Assembly (NCBI GenBank): GCA_963667575.2
Contig: CAXXHY010000011.1
Span: forward strand, 124,001 to 188,000
DNA length: 64,000 bases
Source of the DNA: G963665495 sp963667575
GTDB lineage: Bacteria; Desulfobacterota; Desulfovibrionia; Desulfovibrionales; Desulfovibrionaceae
Reading direction: 5' to 3'
Below, piece after piece: positions 35,930-44,989 of the stretch. Each line of letters begins with the position of its first letter. Position 1 is the first letter of the stretch. Under the pieces are notes generated by a model. It ran no database searches. It saw only the letters and a list, made by a program, of their open reading frames with translations, and was not told where the DNA came from. The position numbers and the translations under genes were made by a program.

Positions 35930-36529
35930 ATGACCGTAGCAAAGAAAAAAAATGCAGCTGAGATAACTCCATCTGAGCAATTTCCGCGCAACGCCGCAGA
36001 AACGAAGCAACGTATTTTTTATGCGGCAAAAAGGCTGTTTTCAAAGGATATCTACAGTAAGATTGGAACGCGAGAAATAGCTGTAGAGGCAGGTGTGAAC
36101 CTGACCCTTATCAATCGATATTTTGGTTCTAAAAAACAATTGTTTAAAGAAGTGGTTATGTCATTGGGAGGTTTTTCAGATTCTCTTGGCATGGCAAAAG
36201 AGCATTCGCTCGCGGCTATTATGGATTTTTTATCTGAAGAAGAGAATCCAAGAAAGGAAGAAGTTCGGTTGATACTTTTTGCCGCCATGGATTCAGACGT
36301 ATCTGATATAGTATCTGAATTTTTTTTACAGCAAAGTGAATCACAAAATAAACTTATGCATGGAGACAATAAAGAGACAAAAACAGTACTAAGCTTTTCT
36401 TTACTCGCAGGTATTGCGCTTACCGCTTTGTTATTTCCTGCAGGAGATCGCAAAAAATTAGATAAAAATTATATAATCAAATATGTTAGTGTGTTACTTG
36501 ATGAACTGTACTTTAATGAAGAGATTTAG
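35930..36529 (+). CDS. TetR/AcrR-family transcriptional regulator
   Basis: 199 aa. The helix-turn-helix (about residues 27-70) is visible as IFYAAKRLFS, then IGTREIAVEAGVNLTLINRYF, typical of TetR. The C-terminal ligand-binding half is unassigned. A good ribosome binding site (aaaaggaag) precedes the ATG. Probable targets are itself and the divergent lipoprotein gene. AT-rich, consistent with transfer. Confidence 0.88.
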   Translation: MTVAKKKNAAEITPSEQFPRNAAETKQRIFYAAKRLFSKDIYSKIGTREIAVEAGVNLTLINRYFGSKKQLFKEVVMSLGGFSDSLGMAKEHSLAAIMDFLSEEENPRKEEVRLILFAAMDSDVSDIVSEFFLQQSESQNKLMHGDNKETKTVLSFSLLAGIALTALLFPAGDRKKLDKNYIIKYVSVLLDELYFNEEI

Positions 36530-36550
36530 GATCAAGTCATTCCTGTCCTG

Positions 36551-36812
36551 TTAGCCGAGCATGGCAAACAACGGATAACTATTTTCGATCTTAGACAATT
36601 TATCTGGCGTTTTGAAAAAAGATTGCAGGTCAGTACGTTTGAATACGTTCAACTGTAGCAACTGCATCATCTCCTGAATGGACCAGCCGATTCTGGATGT
36701 GAACTTCAGATAAGCGACCAGCAAATACATGATCATGGCTACGTAGATTTGCGACAGCACAGCGTTTTTAGATGTCCCTACGAAATGCTTGATCTTGAGG
36801 TTCTGTTTAATC
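36551..36812 (-). pseudogene. IS4-family transposase C-terminal remnant
   Basis: The residues KNAVLSQIYVAMIMYLLVAY, then WSIQEMMQLLQLNVFKR form the C-terminal end of an IS4-type transposase. The coding frame runs on to 36812, where it is cut by the IS5 fragment. Confidence 0.8.
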
Positions 36813-36960
36813 AGTCGTCCCTGAAAAAACGACTTTTAAGCCACAACAGCTGAATGGTGTTTTTGCCGGGGCAAAGTCCACAAACAGAGCCATGTCGCAA
36901 ATAGGGCCAAAAAATGAACCAATTTCCGCATCCACTTTCTGAAATTGAAGGCGGCAGCAG
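36813..36960 (-). mobile_element. IS5 fragment (148 bp) duplicated from the IS at 32621
   Basis: Nearly identical to 32621-32768, that is, the left terminal repeat and the 3' end of the transposase gene. It joins an IS4 remnant on one side and an IS3 remnant on the other. Confidence 0.88.
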
Positions 36961-37185
36961 AGCCGTAAAGGAAATTGCTGGGATAATGCTGTGGCGGAAT
37001 CCTTTTTTCACACGTTGAAAACGCAGTATATCCGACACCACACTCTCGCGACTCGTGAAGCAGCAGAGTTGGCCCTGTTTCAATATATCGAGGTCTACTA
37101 TAATCGCAGGAGACGTCATTCCTCAAATTCCTGGAAGTCTCCGGCAGAATATGAACAGCAAACGAAATATCAGGATGTAGCTTAA
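36961..37185 (+). pseudogene. IS3-family transposase C-terminal remnant
   Basis: The residues SRKGNCWDNAVAESFFHTLK include the DDE-type Glu, followed by YIEVYYNRRRRHSSN; this is the end of an IS3 OrfB integrase. The 5' part is missing. The IS3 terminus probably extends to about 37214. Confidence 0.85.
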
Positions 37186-37257
37186 CAGCCTCTACAAAAA
37201 AATGTGGCAGGATCAGAGTGTCGCATAGATCTGTCCCTGGAAGTACCATCGGTCTGG

Positions 37258-37890
37258 TTACTGCCAGCTTTCATAATGAGCATCTTGCACATTCTCAAGA
37301 TACAATTGTGCCATCTTTGCAAGGCGGGTATCCGAATGAGACAAACCATATCTGTGGGCAATATCATCAAGAGCTGTGGAAATAACTCGCTGCTGATTTT
37401 CTTCAATGTAAAAACTCAATGCAATAGTTCCTCGATTTTTGGGCAATTTTTTATCTCTGTGGTCAATTGCCCCTCCCCTCAATGCTTCTAGCTTTTTTAA
37501 ATAGCTTGAAGTTTCAGGGACATGAGCAGCAAGTTCTTCTTGGGGAATCTCTTGTAACAGGTCAAACAAAAGACCCATCCTGAGTTCAGCAATATCTTCT
37601 CCACGAAGTTTATTAAGAACGGCCAAAAAAAGGCGTGATTCGATCTCATTGACCTCCCAAATGTCGCATTTGACTGAAGAGGCACCCAAGGCTCGAAGTA
37701 CTTCAAAGCGCGCATGTCCGTTTAAGATTTCAAACCGACCTTCCAATTTGGGATGAGGTCGTACCGTAAGCGGCTCATAGAAACCGATGCGTTCGATATT
37801 GTGCCGAAGTTTTTTGGCGTACATACGGGGCACGCGGTTAGCTCTATTTCGATTAGGAACCAACACATTCAGGGGAAGTTCTTTATACAT
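37258..37890 (-). CDS. ParB-like (ParB/Srx fold) protein, copy 2
   Basis: 210 aa and about seven residues different from copy 1 at 27952-28584. The ParB/Srx core with GHAR is kept, and the reading frame is intact, so selection may have maintained it despite the decayed surroundings. The similarity to copy 1 begins abruptly at 37215, next to the IS3 end, and continues through the upstream radical SAM gene. Confidence 0.8.
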   Translation of the reverse strand: MYKELPLNVLVPNRNRANRVPRMYAKKLRHNIERIGFYEPLTVRPHPKLEGRFEILNGHARFEVLRALGASSVKCDIWEVNEIESRLFLAVLNKLRGEDIAELRMGLLFDLLQEIPQEELAAHVPETSSYLKKLEALRGGAIDHRDKKLPKNRGTIALSFYIEENQQRVISTALDDIAHRYGLSHSDTRLAKMAQLYLENVQDAHYESWQ

Positions 37891-37903
37891 GATTCAGATC
37901 CTT

Positions 37904-38854
37904 TTATTCAAAAAAAGATCCCTGCTGCATCCGTTTCTTCACTGGAGGAAGGGGATGGCAGCAGTCCGTGGTGATGTCCGGATTTTTGCACCCGCAGAGT
38001 TGCAGTTGGATACCATGGCTGGCTGCGATTTGCTTCAAGCGTTCGAGTTTTTGCTGCCGGTACGCGGTGCCGGGGATACGAATCGTATTGTTGCCGCAAT
38101 ATTTTGATACCTCTTGCGTATAGATCCGTGCGGCCATTTCACTGAACCGCCATCCGGCTATTGAGACGTCCATGGCGGCGGCGTTTCCGGGGCGCAATAA
38201 CAGATAGGACGCGGCTGCGCGCGTGATTCCGCAGCGGCTGAGTTCTGTATACGGAGCGTCGAAAGATTCCTCATTGTCCGTCAAATCGGGAATCAGCGGG
38301 TCGGATCTTACTTCGATGGAGATTCCTCTTTCCACAAGAGCACGTAATGCGTGCAAGCGTTCCGCAACAGTGTTTGCCCTGGACTCCAACACAGAGCGTA
38401 CGTGGTCGTCGAGAGTGGTCAACCCTACTTGAACATGCACTTTGCCGGGGAAGCGGGCAAAAAGACCCAGGAATTGTTTTGGCGGGTTGGACTTTGTGGA
38501 AATCAGCAAAGAGACGTTGTGCTCCAGCAACAACTTCATTACCCGATACAGCGTTTCCAGCACCTGCGGAAATGGGGCAAAGGGTTCGCATGCAGTGCTG
38601 AAATATACCAGTTCGGGCTTTTTTCGCTTGCGAGGCAGTTGGTTGCAAAGCAGCTCGTACGTATTGGCATAAAACAGTACCTTGCCGGGGCCGGGATTTG
38701 ATCGAAAGCTCCTGGCATAGCAATACCGGCAGGCATAAGGGCATCCTGCAGTCAGGCTAATTGTATGAAAGCGCGAAAGGCAGGGCAGTGAGGGCTGGCT
38801 CAATACCTGTGATTTGCGTTCTGCAACCATAAGCAGAGAAGGATTTTTCTGCAT
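37904..38854 (-). CDS. SPL-like radical SAM protein, copy 2
   Basis: 316 aa, about 92% identical to copy 1 by eye, with the same CPYACRYCYAR cluster motif and Cys-rich tail. Its N-terminus (MQKNPSLLMVAERKSQ) differs from copy 1, which matches the point where similarity ends. No methyltransferase gene is found upstream. It is followed after 13 bp by ParB-like copy 2. Confidence 0.85.
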   Translation of the reverse strand: MQKNPSLLMVAERKSQVLSQPSLPCLSRFHTISLTAGCPYACRYCYARSFRSNPGPGKVLFYANTYELLCNQLPRKRKKPELVYFSTACEPFAPFPQVLETLYRVMKLLLEHNVSLLISTKSNPPKQFLGLFARFPGKVHVQVGLTTLDDHVRSVLESRANTVAERLHALRALVERGISIEVRSDPLIPDLTDNEESFDAPYTELSRCGITRAAASYLLLRPGNAAAMDVSIAGWRFSEMAARIYTQEVSKYCGNNTIRIPGTAYRQQKLERLKQIAASHGIQLQLCGCKNPDITTDCCHPLPPVKKRMQQGSFFE

Positions 38855-38938
38855 ATGATTCTCTTGACCAGGTCCCGTCCATTGCCAATGGTAATGATGA
38901 CGTGCCTACTTTATCGGCGCCTAAGCAAAGGAGAATCC

Positions 38939-38983
38939 ATGCCCAGGCTGGTTATTTTCACGATGAACCCGGAGCCGGAATTA
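38939..38983 (+). pseudogene. ParD-like antitoxin 5' fragment
   Basis: After aaaggagaatcc the sequence reads MPRLVIFTMNPEPEL, like the start of the antitoxin at 31389 (MSKQAIFTMKLEPEL). The upstream 50 bp are also similar. The rest of the gene and its toxin are missing, cut off just before the SGNH hydrolase gene. Confidence 0.7.
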
Positions 38984-38989
38984 TCAGTT

Positions 38990-40063
38990 TCATAGTTTGC
39001 CATCTTCAATATACTTTTTGATTACTTTGTAGATATTATCGGCGTAAATCTGGTTCAATTTTTTCGAAGGGTGACCATCAAGACAATTAACCCGCATTTC
39101 TGTAGAATTCATATTGGCTTCATGGATCGCTTTTTCAAAATTCAGAGTTGTAAATCCTGCTTTTGAAGCAGCATCTTCAGCCTGATGATACCACTTATAT
39201 ATCAGCACTACAGAACTATCAACTTTTGTAGTGTTTTTATATTCAGGACTTGGGTCACCAGAATTCAGAACTGCAAAGATAGGAGGTGGTAATTTTTTAG
39301 TATTTGACATTGTATAAATATCATCAAGAGCTTCAGTGAACATCTTCCATTCATTGGAGTCTGTTTTATACACTCTGTCGAGACCTTCCTCCCAGGAAGG
39401 AATGATTCCTAGTAAGCCAACAGTATCATTGATTGCATTTTGAATCAGCATTCCAATAAGAGGGAGATGCGCTTTAACAAAAATATTACTTATTGATGTT
39501 ATAATTCCACCATATTTGTCTGAAAATAATTGTCGCTCTGGAGTATACGATTGGGATTTTGGTTGAACATCATTGAAACAGAATCCGATTAGAACTAATG
39601 CTGGGGTTAATTTGTCAATGTAGTTTGTCAGGACATCACGCTCAGTTATTGTTGGTCCTCCTGAAATACCCAGATTGATAACACGATAATTATCATCAAA
39701 TTCTTTTCTTAAATAATCTTCAAGGATTCGTGAATATCGTTCTTGTTCGGTAAGACCAACTCCAAAGGTCAAAGAATCACCAAGTACAATAATATTTTTT
39801 GTATTACTGAATTCCTTGAAATCCCGTTCACGCATCTTATCAGAATTGTAATTGATAGGGCGTCCCCAGGTTAATAATGTCTCTGGTGGTATTATATAAT
39901 TATCATAAAATCTGAAGTTTGTAGCAAAATAGTTACTATCAAAAGGAAGATCGTTTATGAATGGATCTGTGAACTTTAAGTAAGCTTCAAATGCATATAA
40001 AATAATAACTAATATTATGGACAGAAATGCTAGCAGTATGGACCATTGAAAAAATTTTTTCAT
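38990..40063 (-). CDS. SGNH/GDSL-family hydrolase, membrane-anchored
   Basis: 357 aa. An N-terminal transmembrane segment (about residues 8-28, LLAFLSIILVIILYAF) anchors it, facing the periplasm. SGNH blocks are visible: IIVLGDSLTFGVG with the nucleophile Ser, LGISGGP (Gly), GFCFNDV (Asn) and CLDGHPSKK (Asp and His). It is an esterase or acyltransferase-like enzyme acting on an unknown, possibly polysaccharide, substrate. Markedly AT-rich compared with the btu operon next to it. Confidence 0.82.
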   Translation of the reverse strand: MKKFFQWSILLAFLSIILVIILYAFEAYLKFTDPFINDLPFDSNYFATNFRFYDNYIIPPETLLTWGRPINYNSDKMRERDFKEFSNTKNIIVLGDSLTFGVGLTEQERYSRILEDYLRKEFDDNYRVINLGISGGPTITERDVLTNYIDKLTPALVLIGFCFNDVQPKSQSYTPERQLFSDKYGGIITSISNIFVKAHLPLIGMLIQNAINDTVGLLGIIPSWEEGLDRVYKTDSNEWKMFTEALDDIYTMSNTKKLPPPIFAVLNSGDPSPEYKNTTKVDSSVVLIYKWYHQAEDAASKAGFTTLNFEKAIHEANMNSTEMRVNCLDGHPSKKLNQIYADNIYKVIKKYIEDGKL

Positions 40064-40662
40064 GAATAGTGAAATTCCATGGATCTGTTACTTTGTATTA
40101 AATAACAGTTTATAATGATTTTTTCATGACAATAGTCTATGTGACATGCCTGTGTTGAAGTAAAAAAGCCTATTCACTAAATTTCTGCATAGCGCTCTAC
40201 GTAAATTATAAAAACATAAAAATGAATATGCTATATATAAAAAAAGAGGAAGAGTCCGCCAGCTGTCAACACAGCCGTCCGGTAGGGCACACTGCAACTT
40301 TTTGAATAGCAGCGGCGGATTGGTAAATATATATTCTGACCTTTGTTAGCACGCCGACTTTTTAGTAGCAAGTTACTGCAGCATAGAACTTATGATTGGT
40401 TTTTCAGGTTGTTTCATGGAGAGTTCCCCGACTAAGGTTCTCCCGGATGATCATAAAGGGGACGCTCCTGTTACGAACTGCTCCCACTGCAGAGTTACGG
40501 ATGCGGCAAACCGCTTTGTAAACCATGCGGCCGTTGGAATGGCCAGCTGTGCACAATTTGTGATGATCGGCATAAAGGTGTAGTGATTGCGCTGCCGCGA
40601 TCCAAACTGCTTTGGTTCGGCAATAACAAGGAGACTGCCAACGGAAAAATAAAAAAACTATT
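40064..40662. other. Intergenic region, no gene seen
   Basis: About 600 bp, AT-rich to 40250, then higher in GC. A 63-codon ORF at 40392-40583 has no ribosome binding site and is not supported. The promoter of the B12 operon should lie in its right half. Confidence 0.4.
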
Positions 40663-40810
40663 TACAGGATTACACTATCTAGGGAAGCCGGTGCAAGTCC
40701 GGCACGGACCCGCCGCCGTGACCGGGGACGAAAGCCACAGAGGCCACTGCTCTTTTGAGTGGGAAGGCGTGGCAAGTAGAATGATCCGGAAGTCGGAAGA
40801 CCTGCCTGTA
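40663..40810 (+). ncRNA. Cobalamin riboswitch
   Basis: Tacagg (40663) pairs with cctgta (40805) as the closing helix. The core includes gggaagccggtgcaagtccg, gccactg and the B12-box-like ggaagacctgcc near the 3' end. It lies 170 bp upstream of a TonB-dependent receptor gene, the classic place for adenosylcobalamin-controlled repression of B12 uptake. Confidence 0.92.
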
Positions 40811-40980
40811 CAATACGAAGCTTACGTTCCGGGTGATGGACGTTACGCAGATATGGGAGAAACGGGATGTTGAATTGCGCGCAATTCACTATCCCTTTTT
40901 TATTGCCATTGTAACGACCGCAAACAAGACGTTCTTTCCTACAACTTCAATTCGATATCAATCGATAGGAATGTCTGGTC

Positions 40981-42984
40981 ATGAAACAGTTTTTATTGCT
41001 TTTGTTGTTCATTTTCGCCTGCACTACCACCGCCTTTTCAGATGATTCCGTACCGGATAGTTCACAGAGTACAGACGACGCAACCCTTCAGGAGATGGTG
41101 ATCTCCGCCTCCAAGTTCGCCACTGCGGATTCGCATGTCAGCCAGTCCGTGGACGTGATAACAAAGGACGAGATGGAGGCCTTGCAGATAGATACGGTGC
41201 AGGAGGCCGTGAACAGCATGGCCGGCGCCTTTACCTCCACACTCGGGGGCAAGGGGCAGACGTCCAAGATTTTCATTCGCGGGTCCGGCGTACAGCATAC
41301 GCAGTACCGCTTTGACGACTTTCCTCTGCAGGACATGTCCGATACGCAGCAGTCCTTTACCTATCAATCCGGCAACCTGTTTTTCGGAAGAGGCTCACTG
41401 GACCGCATCGAGGTGCTCATGGGAACGGAAAGCACGCTCTACGGCAGCAGCGCCATGGGCGGCGTTGTCAGCATGTACCCCACGCACAACTGGGATAGCG
41501 GCACCCACGCGAGCATCAGCGCCAGCGGCGGAAATCTCTCCACAGGGGAAGTTTCCGCGGACGTGGTCACCAGCAACGACAGGGCCTATTTGCATATTAC
41601 GCCCATGGGCTACACCACGGACGGCTACAACCACCTGTGGTACCGGAAAAAAGGCTATACCCTGGGCGCAGGGGTCAAGCTGGGGGAAAACACCACCCTG
41701 GAGCTGTCCTCTCTGGGCGGCACCCAGTCCTACGCCTATTCAGCCGGCCCCACCTACGTCAACGGCGAGCTTGAGGAACAGCAGAAATCCGGGGACGACA
41801 AGATCCACAGCGACATCATCCTGGGCGGTCTGACGCTGACCCATGATTTCTCCCGTGATTTTCAGTCCAGGTTGAAAGTCGCCTACACCACCACGAACCG
41901 CAAATACGATTACCGGACCTCGGATAACATCAACAGCGACTACCGCGGACGGTCCGTGTACGGTGAATGGCTTAATGATTACCAGGCCCTGGACTGGCTG
42001 AAAATCATCGCAGGCCTCGAATACACGTACATGAACATGATCATCGACTCCGACTATTACCAGTCGGCGTATGGTTCGGCCTACGATACGCCCGCCTACA
42101 AGGTGGACGAGGACGCCGCCAACTACGCGGCGTTCATGAAACTGCAGCTCACCGCCCTGGACGACAGACTGACCGTGAACCTGGGCGGACGGTACAACTA
42201 TCATACGGATTACGACGGACATGCCACTTGGGATGTGGGAGCGGCCTATCTGTTCGAAACAGACACCAAAGTCTTCGCCAATGTGGCCACAGGCTACCGG
42301 ACGCCTTCGTTGTACGAAACATACGGACTCTACTATGACGCCTGGGGCTATTATTCCCCCACCTACACGCCGTCCATGCTGCTCATAGGCAATCCGGACC
42401 TGGATCCCGAAACCTCCATCACCTATCAGGTCGGTGTCGAACAAAGCCTCTGGAACAAGAAGATCAAGCTCAGCGCCGCGTTGTTCAAAACCCTGTATGA
42501 CGACCTGATCATCTACGACACCAAACCCGACGGAGGCCCCGGCTACGTCAACGCCGAAGAGGCGGACGCCGAAGGCTACGAACTGGGCGCCACTTTCAAT
42601 CCGCTGGATAATTTGCAGTTTGACGTGAACTTCACGCATGTGATTTCACGCTACAAGGAGGACAACGAACCCGACTGGAACCGCCAGTACAATACGCCCG
42701 TCAACAAGATCGGCGCCAAGGCCATCTGGCGGCCCATCGAGAAACTGACCCTGTCCTCCTCCCTGACCTGGGAAGATTCGCGGATCATCTATTTGTACGG
42801 GGCTCCAGACAACAAATACGAGGAAGACGACTTCGTGCTGATGGACCTGGCCGCGGACTTCAAGGTCACGGACTACTTCAGCGTCTTCGGCAAGGTGAAC
42901 AACCTGCTGAACACGGACTACACCATGGAAGGGTACGCAATGCCCGGAACCAATTTCATGCTCGGAGTCCGTTTCTCCCTATGA
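40981..42984 (+). CDS. btuB: TonB-dependent outer membrane receptor (BtuB-like)
   Basis: 667 aa. A signal peptide ends near residue 20. A TonB-box-like segment (LQEMVISASKF) is followed by the plug domain (about 45-165, with IFIRGSGVQHTQYRFDDFPL and TLYGSSAMGGVV) and a beta-barrel ending in Leu-Gly-Val-Arg-Phe-Ser-Leu. It brings corrinoids across the outer membrane with TonB energy. Identification as a B12 receptor rests on the riboswitch and the downstream ABC genes. Confidence 0.9.
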   Translation: MKQFLLLLLFIFACTTTAFSDDSVPDSSQSTDDATLQEMVISASKFATADSHVSQSVDVITKDEMEALQIDTVQEAVNSMAGAFTSTLGGKGQTSKIFIRGSGVQHTQYRFDDFPLQDMSDTQQSFTYQSGNLFFGRGSLDRIEVLMGTESTLYGSSAMGGVVSMYPTHNWDSGTHASISASGGNLSTGEVSADVVTSNDRAYLHITPMGYTTDGYNHLWYRKKGYTLGAGVKLGENTTLELSSLGGTQSYAYSAGPTYVNGELEEQQKSGDDKIHSDIILGGLTLTHDFSRDFQSRLKVAYTTTNRKYDYRTSDNINSDYRGRSVYGEWLNDYQALDWLKIIAGLEYTYMNMIIDSDYYQSAYGSAYDTPAYKVDEDAANYAAFMKLQLTALDDRLTVNLGGRYNYHTDYDGHATWDVGAAYLFETDTKVFANVATGYRTPSLYETYGLYYDAWGYYSPTYTPSMLLIGNPDLDPETSITYQVGVEQSLWNKKIKLSAALFKTLYDDLIIYDTKPDGGPGYVNAEEADAEGYELGATFNPLDNLQFDVNFTHVISRYKEDNEPDWNRQYNTPVNKIGAKAIWRPIEKLTLSSSLTWEDSRIIYLYGAPDNKYEEDDFVLMDLAADFKVTDYFSVFGKVNNLLNTDYTMEGYAMPGTNFMLGVRFSL

Positions 42985-43961
42985 TCCGCATAATGCGAGC
43001 ACAGGGATTCCGGGGACTGCTGAGCGGCTTGCTAGCCTGCTGTCTTATCTGCGGCCTGCCCGGAATTTCCTGTTGCGGGGAACAGCGCATTGTGGCCCTG
43101 GGAGGACCGGCAACGGAAATAGTCTGCCTCCTGGGGCTGGAAGACAGCCTTGTCGCCCGTACCGCCTGGACCAACTGGCCCCCGGCGGTACGGGGGCTTC
43201 CCCATGTGGGGGCGCCGGCTTCGCCCAATCTGGAGGTGCTGCTGCATCTGCACCCCAGCATTGTGCTGGCCGACGCCCACTACGCGGGCATGCGTGAAAA
43301 ACTCGCGCCCTATGGCATTCGGGTGGAACTGTTCAGCGCCTATACGGGGGATTCCGTTATTCCGGCCATACGCAAGCTGGGCGCCCTGCTGGGGAGGCAG
43401 AAACGGGCAGAGGAATGCGTGGAGCAGCTGTCAGCAATTTTTCGTATGCTGGATGAGCCACTGCGTACGCTGCCTGCTGACCAACGGCTGCGCTGCCTCA
43501 TGCTTGCAGGAACCAACTCCTATTTTTCCTTTTCGGACAACAGCGGCAGGTTCTTTTTGCAAAAAAGCGGGCTGCTGAACATCTGCGGGCCCATGCGGGC
43601 CGCCTATCCCTTTTTGAACAGAGAGTGGATTCTGCGCTCCACCCCGGATGTCCTGCTGCTGGTGCCGGATGAACAGCTGGAAAACACGGACAGGGGCTGG
43701 CTCGGCCAGGTCTATGAAGAGTTCGCCAAAAGTCCGCTGCGTGGTTTCGTACGTACCGGGTCCGCAACCCGGGTACTGGTGATGAACGGACCGTTCACCT
43801 ATGGCCTGAGGCAGTTTTTCGGGCGGTTGTTCCTGGCCAGGACAGTGTATCCGCGGCGTATGGCGCAGATTGATCCCGACCAGGTGTACCGGGAGTTCTG
43901 CCAACGATTTTTTCATCTGGATGTTGGAGAAAATTCAAGACAATGGTGCATATATCCTTGA
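42981..43961 (+). CDS. btuF: Periplasmic corrinoid-binding protein (BtuF-like)
   Basis: 326 aa. A signal peptide ends near residue 33 (CCG...). The family features IVALGGPATEIVCLLGLEDSLV, then VGAPASPNLEVLLHLHPSIVL mark a helical-backbone type III binding protein. It delivers the corrinoid to the BtuCD transporter. Its start overlaps the receptor stop by 4 bp. Confidence 0.87.
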   Translation: MIRIMRAQGFRGLLSGLLACCLICGLPGISCCGEQRIVALGGPATEIVCLLGLEDSLVARTAWTNWPPAVRGLPHVGAPASPNLEVLLHLHPSIVLADAHYAGMREKLAPYGIRVELFSAYTGDSVIPAIRKLGALLGRQKRAEECVEQLSAIFRMLDEPLRTLPADQRLRCLMLAGTNSYFSFSDNSGRFFLQKSGLLNICGPMRAAYPFLNREWILRSTPDVLLLVPDEQLENTDRGWLGQVYEEFAKSPLRGFVRTGSATRVLVMNGPFTYGLRQFFGRLFLARTVYPRRMAQIDPDQVYREFCQRFFHLDVGENSRQWCIYP

Positions 43962-44989
43962 AAAAGAGACCACTTTCCGACGATTCGGAGCGGAATCTCA
44001 AAAGGCCGCTTCTGCTGGTCCTGCTGCTTCTGGCTGTGCTTGGTGCCGTTTTCGTTGCGATGTCCCTGGGGCTTCCGGACATTACGCTGCTTTCCGCTTT
44101 CGGGACCAATCCGCCGGACGGGGCCTTGTCCATTCTGCTGGATGTGCGGCTGCCGCGCGTTTTACTGGCCCTGATCGCAGGCGCCGGACTGGCCATGGCA
44201 GGGGCCGGAGCCCAGGCCGTGCTCTGCAATCCGCTGGTTTCGCCTTCCATCCTCGGCGTTTCCTCCGGCGCGGCATTCGGCGCTGCTCTGGCTATTTTTC
44301 TGCAACACAGCCTGCACACCGCATTGCCGTCGTCGGTGCTGATGGGAGCGGCCTTCTGTTCCGCAATTCTGGCCGTCAGTCTGACGTACGCGCTGGCCTC
44401 CGTATACAGGGCTTCCCAGGAAACCATCATCCTTGCGGGTGTTGCCGTGAGCTTCATCTTTTCCGGATGCACGGCAATGCTGCAATATCTGGCTCCCTGG
44501 CAGGATCTGCGGGCAATCATTTTCTGGAGCATGGGCAGTCTCTGGTCCGCGGAGCCCGAGCAGCTCCCCTTTCTGGGGGCAACGGTTCTGACCGGTGGAG
44601 TGCTGCTCATGGCCATGGCCAAAAGTTTCAATGCCCTGGCCATGGGAGAGGAAAACGCAGCCGCTGTGGGCGTCAACGTCAAGATGGTCCGTCTGGCGAC
44701 CCTGTGTCTGGTGTCGCTGTTGTGCGCCACCATTATTTCTGTGACAGGCGCCATCGGGTTCATCGGGCTTGTGGCGCCGCACATGGCCCGCTCGGCTTTC
44801 GGAACGGACAACAAATGGCTGCTGCCTGGTTCGCTGCTTACAGGCGCATTGCTGCTGCTGGTGACGGACACCCTGGCCCGGATGCTTACCTGGCCCCAGG
44901 AAATTCCCGTTGGCGTGATTACGGCCCTGGTGGGAGGCCCTTTTTTCCTTTTGCAACTGTTGCGACGACGCAAGGACTGGTGGCAATGA
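43943..44989 (+). CDS. btuC: FecCD-family ABC permease (BtuC-like)
   Basis: 348 aa with about nine to ten hydrophobic segments. DVRLPRVLLALIAGAGLAMA and NPLVSPSILGVSSGAAFGA are hallmark FecCD/BtuC motifs, as is the C-terminal GLVAPHMAR. It overlaps the binding-protein gene by 19 bp and the ATPase gene by 4 bp, so the unit is tightly coupled. Confidence 0.92.
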   Translation: MVHISLKKRPLSDDSERNLKRPLLLVLLLLAVLGAVFVAMSLGLPDITLLSAFGTNPPDGALSILLDVRLPRVLLALIAGAGLAMAGAGAQAVLCNPLVSPSILGVSSGAAFGAALAIFLQHSLHTALPSSVLMGAAFCSAILAVSLTYALASVYRASQETIILAGVAVSFIFSGCTAMLQYLAPWQDLRAIIFWSMGSLWSAEPEQLPFLGATVLTGGVLLMAMAKSFNALAMGEENAAAVGVNVKMVRLATLCLVSLLCATIISVTGAIGFIGLVAPHMARSAFGTDNKWLLPGSLLTGALLLLVTDTLARMLTWPQEIPVGVITALVGGPFFLLQLLRRRKDWWQ

